A DNA stretch of 64,000 nt from Iris pallida (Eukaryota; Streptophyta; Magnoliopsida; Asparagales; Iridaceae): assembly GCA_029216955.1 (NCBI GenBank), contig JANAVB010016204.1:1-64000 (forward strand), read 5' to 3'. The notes under the pieces are model-generated. The model saw nothing but the letters and a program-made list of their open reading frames with translations, did no database searches and was not told the DNA's origin. Both the position numbers and the translations under genes were made by a program. Positions 11,008 through 21,952 of the stretch are shown here, in pieces (the stretch's first letter is position 1; every line of letters begins with the position of its first letter).

Positions 11008-11847
11008 TGACTATGTTTACACCATCCATCATCTATTGTGCTTGTACCGTATTTTTGGTATTATGATGTTTGTCCCACTGGGGGACTTTTGTGGACCTAT
11101 TACCCTTGGCATACCTTGGTTTTAGGTACGGGTAATAAGTTTGATAGGGATACTTAGAACAACTCCGCGGTAAGGTGGATATGGAAGTTCTTGGTATCGG
11201 ACGAAAGAATGCCATGGAACAGCTGGATTCCAGAGGCATGTGATAATGAGAAAAGAGGCGCATGTACTAGGGGACCTAGTACAACATTTGTGGTCAACTG
11301 CGGACATTTGTGGTCAACTGTGGACATTTGTGGTCAACTGTGGACATTTGTGGGCCTATTATCCTTGGCGTACCCTGGTTTTGGGTACGGATAATAAATC
11401 GAGAGAAAACCAACATACTTACTCAGAGGTAATGTGGACGTGGTAAATATGAGGGTTTCTTCAATGGAGTCTTCCTACTCAGAGGTAATGAAGACGTGGC
11501 AGGAGTGGACACCATGAAGGGTACATAGAACAACTCAGAGGTAATATGGACGTGGAAGTTCTACGTGAGGGGTGGTTTGTTTTTGATGGAAGTGAAACAA
11601 CTCAGAAGTGACATCGACGTGGTTGTTTCGAAAAATTTGTGGATCTGTTACCCTTTTTATGCACTGAAAGTGCGGGTGATAGATCATGAGGAAGATGCTC
11701 TTTTAGGAAGGAAGTTCAGAGGTATGATCAAACATGACTTACTACCCAGAAGATGCGATATGGATTCATTTGGGATGACCAGAATGTAAGTTCAGCGGTA
11801 CCTGGGGGCACATAACTTAATAGTCCGGTTGATTTGGAGGATGTCAT
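11008..11847. repeat. Repeat spacer between the convergent antisense gene and integrase
   Basis: No gene. It contains about five copies of a motif like AACTCAGAGGTAATATGGAC followed by GTGGAAGTTC (near 11160, 11420, 11476, 11531, 11590). It also has three diverged copies of a block near 11093-11135, 11350-11395 and 11638-11685 (TTACCCTTGGC.TACC.TGGTTTT.GGTACGG), and a 20-bp triplication (TTTGTGGTCAACTGTGGACA) at 11287-11350. The two element transcripts would converge and end here. Confidence 0.75.
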
Positions 11848-12912
11848 TTAGACATAATACTTCTTCAGGAACTTGCCGTTGACAGGCATCATGAGCAAGT
11901 CTCCGTTTTGTTTTGCGAGGCGGTAAGCACCATTGGAGAATACGGCCTCGATGATAAATGGGCCTTCCCACTTTGGCTGGAATTTGCCGGCGGTTTTATG
12001 AGTCGTAACCATCGGCTTCCGAACTGCCAGAACGAGATTGCCCACTTGAAATGTTCTGAGTTTAACCTTCTTGTTGAAGGCTCCAGAGATGCGTGCTTGA
12101 TACAACTCGATTCGTTGTTGAGCTAACAGGCGCTTCTCATCTAAGGCCTCCAACTCTTGTAGCCAGCGACGGTAATTATCATCCGTCGTCAATCGATAGG
12201 TGAGGGCGACGCGGAGCGAGGGGATTTGAGTCTCCAGTGGAAGAACTGCCTCACTCCCATACACCAGAGAGAATGGTGTGTTCCCGGTGGCCGTCCGGAC
12301 TGTAGTCCGGTACGCCCATAAGCATTCGCCAAGCTTTTCATTCCAGTCGCGTTTGTTGGAAGACACGAACTTCTTGAGCAGCTTGATTATAGTTTTGTTG
12401 AATGCTTCTGCCAACCCATTCGCTGCCGGATTGTACGGTGTTGAAGCAACATTCTGGATTCGATGTTTGTCGCAAAACCGATAGAAGGCGTGGCTTGTGA
12501 ACTGCGGACCATTGTCGTGGATGATCCTTCGAGGCAGTCCGAAGCGATAGATGACGTGATGCTTGAGGAAGCTGATCACATTTGATGTCTTCACCTCTGC
12601 AAGCGGGACAACTTCCGTCCATTTGGAGAAGTAATCTGTAATTGCCAGTATGAAGCGGTGTCCTCTGGACGAAGGTGGAGTGATTGGACCAATGATGTCC
12701 ATTCCCCACGCCTCAAATGGCCAGGATGCCACCGTCGGGTGTAGGAATTCGGATGGTTGATGTATGAAATCTGCGTGGACCTGACAGGCTTTGCACTTTC
12801 GTGCATAGTCTATCGCGTATTCCACCATCGTAGGCCAGTAATAACCCATGCGGCGAAGGCGGTCTTGCAGCTTCGGGCCAGGCTGATGGGCCCCACAAAC
12901 GCCGTCATGAGA
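11848..12912 (-). pseudogene. Tat-type integrase
   Basis: This is the end of gag-pol. The zinc-binding HHCC domain has HDGVCGAH and CKACQ (about 12780-12905). The core has GMDIIGPI, HDNGPQF and NGLAEAFNK, carrying the D,D,E catalytic residues. The C-terminal part ends with the KWEGPF and FLKKYY motifs usual in the Tat lineage, and no chromodomain follows. It is open from the frameshift near 12912 to the stop at 11848. The upstream frame of the RNase H ORF stops at 12905-12907, so RT and integrase are separated by a small (probably 2-nt) deletion. Catalytic residues are intact but the protein cannot be made as one polyprotein. Confidence 0.93.
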
Positions 12913-15245
12913 TTCGTACCGCTTCTTTGGCCTCTGTATTTGACAGACACCGAAGCAGTAGTCCATCGTAGGATCGCTGATACAGCATTTTTGTCTCAGT
13001 ATCGTAGAAGAATCTGAGCGAACGTCTTCTAATAGAGGTGGCTTTTTTCGGGTTCTCCGGCAAGATGCCATAGACTGCGAAGTCAATAAATGGGAGCCTC
13101 CAATCCTGTGTCTCGTCGACCGTCAGGGCAGAATAACTCTCGGCAAATTGGACGTTGTTGTTGGGACAAACCAACTCATGGCCTATTACGTCCAACAAAT
13201 GATGAGTATATTTTGGGACCGCCAGGGAAGCAGCCAGTCCTGGTAAGGCGTCGGCTTCAATGTTCCGGAGTCTCGAAACATGTTCTATGAAGAACCCTTT
13301 CAGAGACGTAATGATGGCGATCGCTACCTGATGATAGGGGATCATGTCTTCATGACGAACTTCGTATGAACCCCGGATATGATTGACGATTAACTGTGAA
13401 TCGTCATATGCCTCTAGGTACTCTACCTCCAGTTCTTTTGCAAGTCGGAGGTCGATAACCAAGGCGTTGTACTCGGCTACGTTGTTCGAGCAGGGTTCTG
13501 TAAGGGAATATGCCCGATTGATCACCAAGCCAGAGGGAGAAATCAGTACCACTCCGACCCCAACGACAATATTGCCCTTGGGCCCGGTTCTTGAAGCTCC
13601 GTCGAAGAACATTCGCCAGACGGAATCATCGGAAGCCATTTGTGAATTGACGACCTCGTTTGGAATCTCTTCATATATTCTGGTTGACTCCGAACTTGGA
13701 TGGGCTGCTAAAAAGTCCGCCAAAGCTTGACCTTTAACAGCCTTTTGCGGGACGAAGATCATGTGGTAGGGAGACAGTAATATCTCCCAGGTAGCAAGAC
13801 GAGAGCTGAGTGCACCCGGCTTGGTCATGAGTACCCTTAGGGGGTTAACTCTTGATATGACATGGATGGTTTGTCCTGTAACATAGTGTCGCGTCTTCTG
13901 GATAGCGAACACCAGAGCAAGACATTCCTTCTCCACGGCGGTGTATCTATGCTCAGGCCCAATCATCATTCGGCTGAGGTAATAGATAGCTTGTTCATGC
14001 CCCGCGTCATTGTTTTGTGCTAGTAGAGCACCGAGGGAATGTTCCATCGCTCGTACATAAAGCAAGGACGGCTTTCCAGCAACCGGGGCCACCAGAACTG
14101 AAGGATTTGACAGATATTCTTTGTTGTTGTCGAACGCGCGTTGGCACTCTTCATCCCATACGAATGAGATGCCTTTCTTCATGAGGTGGGTAAATGGTTG
14201 ACATCGCCCGGAGAGGTTAGAGATGAACCTCCGGATGTAAGCTAGCCTCCCTTGAAGGCCTCGGAGTTCACGGAGGTTTCTCGGGGGAACCATCTCCATG
14301 ATTGCCTTCGTCTTCTCCGGATCTATATGAATTCCCTGGGCAGTAATGATAAAACCAAGGAATTTTCCACTAGATACGCCCAAGAAGGATTTGGTAGGAT
14401 TCATCTTCAAGTTGTGCGCTCGCATCAGGTCGAATACCGTCCTCAGATCCTGCAGATGGTCTCCTTTAGAGCGGCTTTTGACAGCGATGTCATCAACATA
14501 ACACTCCACGGTCTTACGCAGGTGATCTTTGAAGATGACACTCATGGCTCTTTGATATGTGGCGCCGGCATTCTTTAAACCGAAGGGCATGGCTGTGTAA
14601 CAATACACGCCAATCGGTGTTCGGAATGATGTATGCTTTTCGTCGTCAGGAAACATCTTGATTTGGTTGTATCCTAAGAAGCCATCCATGAATGACATGC
14701 GCTCAAAGCCACGTGTTGTCGATCATGATGTCCGTGATGGGAAGAGGGAACTCATCTTTAGGACATGCTTCGTTTAGATTTCGGAAGTCGATGCAAATTC
14801 GAATATTCCCATTCTTCTTGAGAACTGGCACTATGTTGGCGACCCAGTCTGGATGTTGCTCCTCCCGGATGAAGCCGCTGGCTATCAGTTTGTTGACCTC
14901 AGCTTCGATAGAATTCATGATGTCCGGGCGGAAACGTCTTTGCTGTTGTTTGACCGGCGTTGCGTCTGGATGAATGTTGAGTTTATGAAGTGCAACCTCG
15001 GGGTTTAGCCCTGGCATGTCTTCATAGCTCCAGGCGAATACGTCAATGTACTCTTTGACGAGTTGCAAAAGCGCCTCCCGCTCTTCGTCTGTTAGGCTTT
15101 TGCTGACGAAAATTGGCTTTGGAGAGGACTCATCGCCGAGGTCAACTTGCATAACCTCATATTCAGTGGGAGGTTCACGGAGTTCGAAGCGTTTCTCCCA
15201 TTGTGCATCTAGCTGTTGAACCCAAGGCTCTAACTCGAGAAGCTA
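12905..15245 (-). pseudogene. Reverse transcriptase, RNase H and archaeal-type RNase H of the Tat-type element
   Basis: RT motifs in order are HPDWVANIV, IRICIDFRNLN, FPLPITDI, MPFGLKNAGATYQR and the catalytic CYVDDIAVKS (about 14490-14520). The connection/RNase H region with YTAVEKECLALVFA is near 13905-13950. A second RNase H starts at MFFDGASR (about 13595) and includes NNVAEYNAL and DDSQLIVNHI. The double RNase H is diagnostic of the Tat group. Lesions are a TAG at 15243-15245 and a frameshift at about 14703-14706, between PITDI and GFLGYNQ in the RT fingers-palm region. The active-site Asp pair is kept. Confidence 0.93.
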
Positions 15246-15368
15246 GGGTACGTCTTCATCTTCTTCATAGGCGTCAGCAAATGCCATATTGACAGACCAG
15301 ACTTGTCTGAATACGTCTCCGATGCTGGTTTCTGAATCAGAAGTGGGCGATCCAGTTGAATGTGAATG

Positions 15369-18300
15369 TCATTCGCACTCCTCATCCGAGCACTCGGGAG
15401 TTGTTGCAGGAGTAACATAGCCTAGGCCATGTCTGGTCTTGCTATAGTAATCCCAAGGTTTTCCAGCCGGGACTGGTAACTGCAAAGGTAGTCGCCGGTC
15501 GGTGCCGTAGTACAAGCATGGTGTAGACTCCATGTCGTACCCCTTTTTTTGCATAAGATACTTGGAACGGGAGCTATAGAGATAAAGCGGCAGTCTTCCA
15601 GTGTCGGGTTGGTGATCGACTTCTTCTGGCCTGAAGGACTGTGGATCATTCTTTCGGTCGAAGATGGTTGGATGATCGTCTCCCTCGACTATGAAGCAGG
15701 CGCCTTCTACATGAGTGATTTGATTCGTGGCATAGACATTTGTCACTTGCCTGTGTAGGTTGGTGCCTATACCGTGTTCCATAGCATACATTATTCGAAG
15801 CTTATTAAGCTCGAGGTAGTTCAAAGATAGTCCTTTATTGATAAAGTACGGTATCTTTTCCGGTGGAATTACATCGTCAGCGGAAGGAACATCAGTATGG
15901 GCGGTCACATACTTGGCCAGCTCTAGCTCGTCTTCAACTACCCCCTGTATCAATGAAGATTGAGAGGACGTCCTGGGTAGTTTGATCATCAGCGGCTCCC
16001 CTGGTGGCGCCGGACGTGGAGTTGTTGGCTCACTGGCGACCCCCGGCTTAGTACTGAGCTGCCGATTTGTTCCCGTCTCTTGTTCAGCCAACCTCTGTAT
16101 TGAAGATTGGGAAGATGACCTAGGCAGCTTGATCATCAAGGGCTCCCCTGAGGGCGTTGGACGTGGGGTCGTAGGTGCGCTAGCGGCCCCTGGCTCAGTG
16201 TTTGGCTGTTGATTTGTCTTAGGTAGACGAATGACCATTGGCTTGACTGAGGGATTAACCTCTTCTGTTTGTTGTTTGCCAGTCCTTTGTAATCTGATCG
16301 TCAGTGGCTCCGTATTGGGCCTCGCCCCTTGGCCAGACCTTGGCAGTCGGATTGTCATCTGCTCCCTTTGTGCAGTGAGCACCGGGAAACTACGCAAAGT
16401 GGCTGTAAGAGGCGCAGTCCTGCCTGGTTTGCGGGGTTGGAGATGGGTTCTCAAGGGTTCCTCCGGCCCTGCAATTGCCTCTGTCTGCTCTTGAGCATCC
16501 TCCTTGATCAGGTGTCTCTTTGAGTTCTCGTACAAGCAGGAATCCGAATAGTAGGATTCGACCCCTTTGAAGGGATCGATGTCAGCGAATTCTGTCCTCA
16601 CGAAGCCGTGCTTGTCGACGTACTTGAAGCACTGGTGCAATGTGGAGGGCACGATCATGTAATCGTGTACCCACGGACGCCCCAGAAGAATGTTGTAGGA
16701 GGTGTCTGCGTTGATGACATAGCAGGTTACTTCCGACTGAAGGTCGTCAATTTGGCATTTCAGGCGAATCTTCCCAATGGGATAGCTTCTCCCGGAATTG
16801 AAACTGCTGATGGCGGTGCTTGTAGGAGTCAGTCGATGCATAGGGATGCGCAGATGGTGAAGCAAGCTCTTCGGAATGATGCTTATCGAAGAACCGGGAT
16901 CAATGTGCATCCGATCCACCTTGACATCGCCGACGTATCCAGTGTAATACAGAGGGCGATCGTGCAAGTTGGTCTTGATAAGCATATCCTGCGGAGTGAA
17001 GACAATGTTGGGCATTGCACCTGTGTAAGCGCTGTCCTGGAGATCCGATGGCGAGCTCTCCCCTGTAAGATTGGCCTGAGCCAGATATGCGTCGGCATTC
17101 TGGAGTGCTTCGCTCAGTGCAACGCGAACATCTTTGGAGAGTCTCAGGAGCTCGTATAATGACAATTTGGCCGGTGTGTTGGCCAGTTGTGCCAAAATGT
17201 CAAAATTGTAGGGCTTCTCCAGCCCGTGAGGAGTGTCTTTCCGGAGCGGCTTGTCAAAGCGAGTCTCCTTTGGCTTGGGCTTATCGGCCGGCGGAGGCTG
17301 AGAAGGTCCTGGAGCGTCAGCAGCGGCCGGCTGGCGTTCTTCAGCCGAGTTACCCGGTGTAGGTTGGGATTGTGCACCAGACCGGGTGACGACAGCCGTA
17401 GCTTCTTCGACATCTGTCGAGATTGTGCAGCATGATTTGACTTTCCCACCCTTCTTCTTGCCGGTGGAGGGTGGTGCGGGCTGAGTCACTTTAGGTATCA
17501 GGTCCGGATGGACCCACATGACCTCCCCTCGTGATGTGGTAAGGGGCACTAGTCCAGCAGCCTTGTCTCGAGGAGGTGGGAGATTAGCAACCTCCATTTT
17601 AGCCCGGGGGACGGGCACTACGTCGTCTTGAGTCCTCGTCGGCGGGAAGCTGCCAAATTGGATTGACACCATGTTGGCATCGACTGTCACCTCCTCGAAA
17701 TCAATGGCCAGGGCCTTGGAATCGATGAGGTTTTGGATGTACCGCTTCAGTTGGAAGCGGTCTTGAGTGGCATGGTGGACGTAGCGGTGGTAGTGACAGT
17801 ACTTTGGGCTCTCCATCTCTGCAGGCCGAGGCTCACGTCTCGGTGGAGGGAGCTGAATCCTGTCTCCTTGTATGAGCATGTCCAGGATGGGCTTGACATA
17901 ACTATCCTCGAAGGAGTAAGACATCTGCGGCCACTGCTTCTCGGCATGCTTTGGTTCAGGCTTCTGGACTGTGTCGGCCACCATAGCTTGCTTGCCCTTG
18001 GCATCCCGGTTGTTGGAGGAACTACCGCCGTTGTTGTTGTTGGTACTCGGACGTTTGCTCTTGTCCTCTCCATCCGAGATGTGCATGCCCAGTTGGCGAG
18101 CCTTCTTCAACTTCGCTTCTGCGCTAGTGGCGCTGATGATGAAGGTCTTCCAGTCCTTGAATTGACTTTCGCCCATCCAGAGGCTGATCGTGGGAAGCAG
18201 CCTCTTTTGGCAGATTTCAATCAAGGAAGAATCTGGATTGCCAGAGGGCAATTTCATCGCGGTTTGGCGAAACCGCTCAATGTAGTTCCTTGTCAGCTCC

Positions 18301-18866
18301 TTCTCACCTTGAACAATGTCCATGAGGGTGGACATTGTCACACCTTGTCCTACCTCGTAGAACCTTTCAAGGAACATGTTTTTGAAGCCGGCGAAGGAAT
18401 GGATGCAGTTGTCCGGCAGATTGCGGTACCAATCAAATGTTACCCCCTCCAATGCCCCGACGAACAATCGCGTGAGGATCGCATCGTCGTGCGGCAAGTG
18501 GTCTGTTGTGACCTCGAAGTAGGTTATGTACCGGCTTGCAGAGGTCTTCCCGTCGTAGGGGTTGATGTTGAACGGCTTGTACCGCGGAGGAAAGGGGACA
18601 TCCCTCCATGCAGCGGGATACGGTTGTCATATCTTCAAGTCCTGAGAGTATTCTCGTGCGTGGAACATCGCACGGAGCTCCTGGACTTCTCTCCTTGCCT
18701 CCCTAGCCTCGTCCGCAGCACTGGGAGCCGTTATTCCGGGCGGATTGTCACCCGGGGTTGGTGCAGTTGTGTTCGAGTCCGCATTGACGGTGGGACCCAA
18801 ACTTGTCTGACCAGGCGTCCTTCCTTGAAGAGTTGGTAGGGCCGCCTTGATTTCTTCCACCGACTA
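15369..18866 (-). pseudogene. Gag and aspartic protease of the Tat-type element
   Basis: The retrotransposon gag domain runs from about 18600 to 18250 (WRDVPFPPRYKP, then LFVGALEGVTFDWYRNLP). The protease has IDPGSS (about 16889-16906) and ILLGRPWVHDY, the usual flap-distal motif of gypsy proteases. A spacer follows with about five I[RK]LP[RK] repeats (about 15960-16365), then a module with MQKKGYD and HGLGY that looks like a degenerate G-patch (about 15415-15550). In-frame stops are TAG 18864-18866, TGA 18627-18629 and TGA 15369-15371. The frame continues past each with recognisable coding sequence, so they are late lesions and not natural ends. Confidence 0.9.
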
Positions 18867-19169
18867 CACTAAGGTGTGAAGTATGGCCTCAAGAGTGTCG
18901 AGGCGCTGTCGATCGCTGGGACCGTCCTGGTCATTCTCATTCATAAATACTGTTCTTATACGAGGAACAATGGAAGGAACTGTGGAGGATGTGCTCTCCG
19001 AATCATACCCCCGAATGGAGAAGTCGTCGGGATATGTAGGAATGTTCTCCTCCGGTTCGGACTCGGAGGAACTACTACCCCCTGCATAGGAGGCTGTTTC
19101 ATCTTGGGACCCATGGACATCTGTATCCGTTGCATCTGTTGGGGGAATTGTCTCCCCTGGCTCATCTTC

Positions 19170-20725
19170 TTAGAACACCGAGTTGTCGTGGACGTTCCGG
19201 GGAGTGCTACCCGCAGCTTCGGCTACCCCCAGAGATGTAGATGACGAATCTCCAAGTGTTGAAGATTTCGTCTTAGAGCGGGTGCCCTGATAAACTCCTC
19301 CAGTGGTGGTTGTGGACAACCGCCTAGATGAGAGTTTCCTAGCCGCACTAGTAGAGATCGTCACGCTGGAAACATTTATCTTCTTCCCCGCCTTGCCTGT
19401 AGGGATCTTCCGAGCAGAATTGCAGGAGACGACATGAAGCGTCTCGTCTCCTGAGCTTTGTTGCAGGACCGGTCCTGGCTGCTGCAGTTGTTGGAAGACG
19501 GACTGCCGGTCCTCTTGTACTGCCGCCTTGCTGCAGCAGCAGTTAACAATAACTTGAGTGCAGTGATGTCCATGAAAGGACTCTCTGCACACCAAGCTTT
19601 CTTCTCTTTCCTTGCGCTTGTGAAAAATCACATCACGCAAGTCACTCGTTTTGTGGGCCCGGGAGTCCCGAGCACACGAGTGTGTTGGCATCCTGCCTGC
19701 TCCCTGATGTGGGGCTAGTAAGAGTACTTGCCCCTGATCGTTGTTGGGAGATTCTTGATAACTATCCCGTCCGTTGGCCGCCGAGGGCTGGACACGGATA
19801 GTTTTGTACAACTTTCCATCAGAGGCCCGCGTAAGAGTCAGCGGGACGCCCTGATGGTCAGAAGTTGGGACAGCTGACTGAGCTCGATGAGCCCGCGCTG
19901 TCCTAGACTTCTTCCCTCTAGCACCTGAGAGTGCATAGTAGGAAGAGTCCAAGTTGTGCGTCACAGAGTCTGGCACATCCTCCTGAGAGCCTCTGAGGTC
20001 AGGACCGCCTGAGAGGCAGTCAAAGACTGAACCCGAGCCGCATGGAGCAGATGGTCTGCGGCTGGAATTGGTGGTCGCATAGGCTGTCTGCATGCGGCTG
20101 GCATTTGTGGCCGCATAAGCAGTCTGCATGGGCTGGCATTTGTGGCCGCTTGAGCAGTTTGTATGCGGCTGGAAGCTGTGGCCGCATGAATCTTCTGTAT
20201 GCGGCTGGAAGTCGTGGCCGCATGAGCCTCCTCCATGCGGCTGGAAGTTTTGGCCGCATGAGCCTTCTGCAAGCGGCTGGCTTTTGTGGCTGCATGAGTC
20301 TTCATGCGGCTGGCGCCCTTATGCGGCTTATTCCTGGACAGCATAGAGTCCCTCTTTGCCCCTGCAAGTCTAGCATCGTAGTGTTTTCCTCTGCCGGATT
20401 TGGGGACAGCAGAGTCCTCTACGGTCTGAAGTGGGGCCGCATGCGAGTCTTCTCCGCCATCTTGGGCAGCAGAGAACACTTCTTCCAGAGCTTGGGGAGG
20501 AGCAAATGATTTGGGCCTCCACTCCCTGCGGGCCTTCTTCGTGCGGGCTCGCTTCTGGACCGGGCCAGCGCTCCCGTCGGAGAGCATTTCTTCAAACGCC
20601 TGCTGGTCGAAGCGGACAACCAGCATCTGTTGCGTGGAGCCAAGTTTGGCTGCGTCCGATTGCGTCACCAACTTCTCAGCAGTGGAGAAGTTAGTCCCCA
20701 GCAGAGTCGCCATCGTGTTTGCCAT
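19170..20725 (-). pseudogene. Leader ORF upstream of gag
   Basis: A long frame begins at ATG 20725 (inside the LTR end) or ATG 20713 (which overlaps the PBS) and runs to 19961. A single-base loss near 20130, where one ATGCGGCTGG repeat reads ATGGGCTGG, moves coding into the frame that ends at TAA 19170-19172; that frame then continues into gag. The protein has no recognised domain. A basic stretch (KKARREW) lies near residue 70, and a block of seven or eight 12-residue repeats of the AATxSSRMQxAH type (about 20030-20330) is encoded by the ATGCGGC repeat. Ogre/Tat elements are known to carry an ORF before gag; the sequence shown here may be that ORF. Confidence 0.72.
20694..20712 (-). other. 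Primer binding site, tRNA-Arg type
   Basis: On the minus strand TGGCGACTCTGCTGGGGAC begins three bases after the LTR end at 20716. It matches the PBS described for Ogre/Tat elements. The A before it creates ATG at 20713-20711, in frame with the leader ORF. Confidence 0.85.
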
Positions 20726-21952
20726 TGATTATCAAAGAACAGAACAATTTTATGGGAGGACTGAACTTTAATTCACAATACAAACTCGCTCGTACAAAGA
20801 GAGCCTAGGAACAAAACATAGGAAAAGCAATCTTAGTACAATTATTAGTTTTTGATTCTGGGGGGTGACGGTAGAGGCTCGGGAAAGTGATATCAACTCT
20901 GCCTTACTCCTTGGACGATCGAACGCAACCTTGGCTCCGGTGAAGAAAAGCTCTCTATATCTTTCTGCTGCTCTGTGTGTGTACAAGGGAATATCACCTT
21001 GCTATTTATAGGAATTTGTGATGAGCGGGGTGTGCAGTAACTGCGCCTTGAAAAGTGGGCGGTTGGGGATTGGTTAAGATTAACCTTGATCTGTTTGTTG
21101 GAAATCAATCTGGGCTGTTTGTGTTGGTTGCAATAAATCTGCATTGTTATGATTTGTTGGTTGCAATAAATCCGAGTGGATAAGTCTTAGTCAATCTTCT
21201 GCCACGTGTCCCAACTGCCATTATGCTGCGGGCCGCATGAACGGGGCGTCCTGGCAGAACCGCATGAGTGTGGTCTGGTAATTGAGCCGCATGAGGGTGG
21301 CCTCACAACCGAGCCGCATGAGGATGACCTCACAATCGAGCCGCATGAGGATGGCCTCACAACCGAGCCGCATGAAGGTGGCCCCACAACCGAGCCGCAT
21401 GAAGGTGGCCCCACAACCGAGCCGCATGAGGGTGGCCTCACAACCGAGCCGCATGAGGATGGCCTCACAACCGAGCCGCATGAGGATGACCTCACAACCG
21501 AGCCGCATAAGGGTGGCCCCCCAATTGAACCGTATAAGGGTGGCCCCCACAGCCGAGCCGCATGAGGGTGGCCTCCAACTGAACCGCATAAAGGTGGCCT
21601 AGGCGGTCCGCATAGAGAACTTCTTTGGACTTTGTGAACTGCACCGGCTATCTCAGAGATTTTCTCGTCTTTTGATGAGCATGACGCGTCTCTTCGTTAT
21701 GTCAGAGCCGTCAGAACTGTCACTTTATGTCAGAGCATTTAATGGCCAGCTGCAGGGAGTAATTATGACCAGCTGTAATCGGCCTGTTTTGAGCCGCATG
21801 AGGCCACGTGGCTCTTTCCTGAGCCGCATAAGATTCCTGAGCCGCATGCGGCTCTCTGGGACTTTCCGAGCCGCATAAAACTCTTCAAGCTTTTGTGCCG
21901 CATACTGAATCTGGGCCGCATTTGAATTACTATTCTTTTTCATGCTTCTACA
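20716..21952 (-). repeat. 5' LTR of the Tat-type element
   Basis: 1237 bp, starting TGTTTGCC and ending TTCTACA on the + strand, with TSD AGACG outside. It holds about twelve minisatellite units (21284-21602) upstream of a TATA box (minus-strand CCTATAAATAG, 21002-21012) when read on the sense strand. A block GTGTACAAGGGAATATCAC near 20980 is absent from the other LTR. Confidence 0.94.
21284..21602. repeat. 27-bp GCCGCAT minisatellite in the 5' LTR
   Basis: About twelve units of GAGCCGCATGAGGATGGCC plus TCACAACC variants. Unit order differs from the 3' LTR array, so copy number changed after insertion or during replication. Confidence 0.93.

Larger units (their letters stand above)
4286..21952 (-). 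mobile_element. Ty3-gypsy retrotransposon, Tat/Ogre-type, 17.7 kb, with antisense gene
   Basis: Full-length element in minus orientation bounded by LTRs of 1196 and 1237 bp and a 5-bp TSD (AGACG). The order along its sense strand is 5' LTR, PBS complementary to tRNA-Arg, leader ORF, gag, protease, RT, RNase H, archaeal-type RNase H, integrase, repeat spacer, antisense gene, spacer, polypurine tract, 3' LTR. A dual RNase H, no chromodomain, a tRNA-Arg PBS and extra ORFs are known marks of the Tat lineage, and antisense ORFs 3' of pol are known from Grande and Retand relatives. Every frame carries stops or frameshifts, so the copy is not autonomous, although its LTRs and TSD are well kept. Confidence 0.9.

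Noticed and set aside
17733..18839. 368-codon + strand frame
   Set aside because: A shadow of the gag frame on the opposite strand, with no domain of its own.
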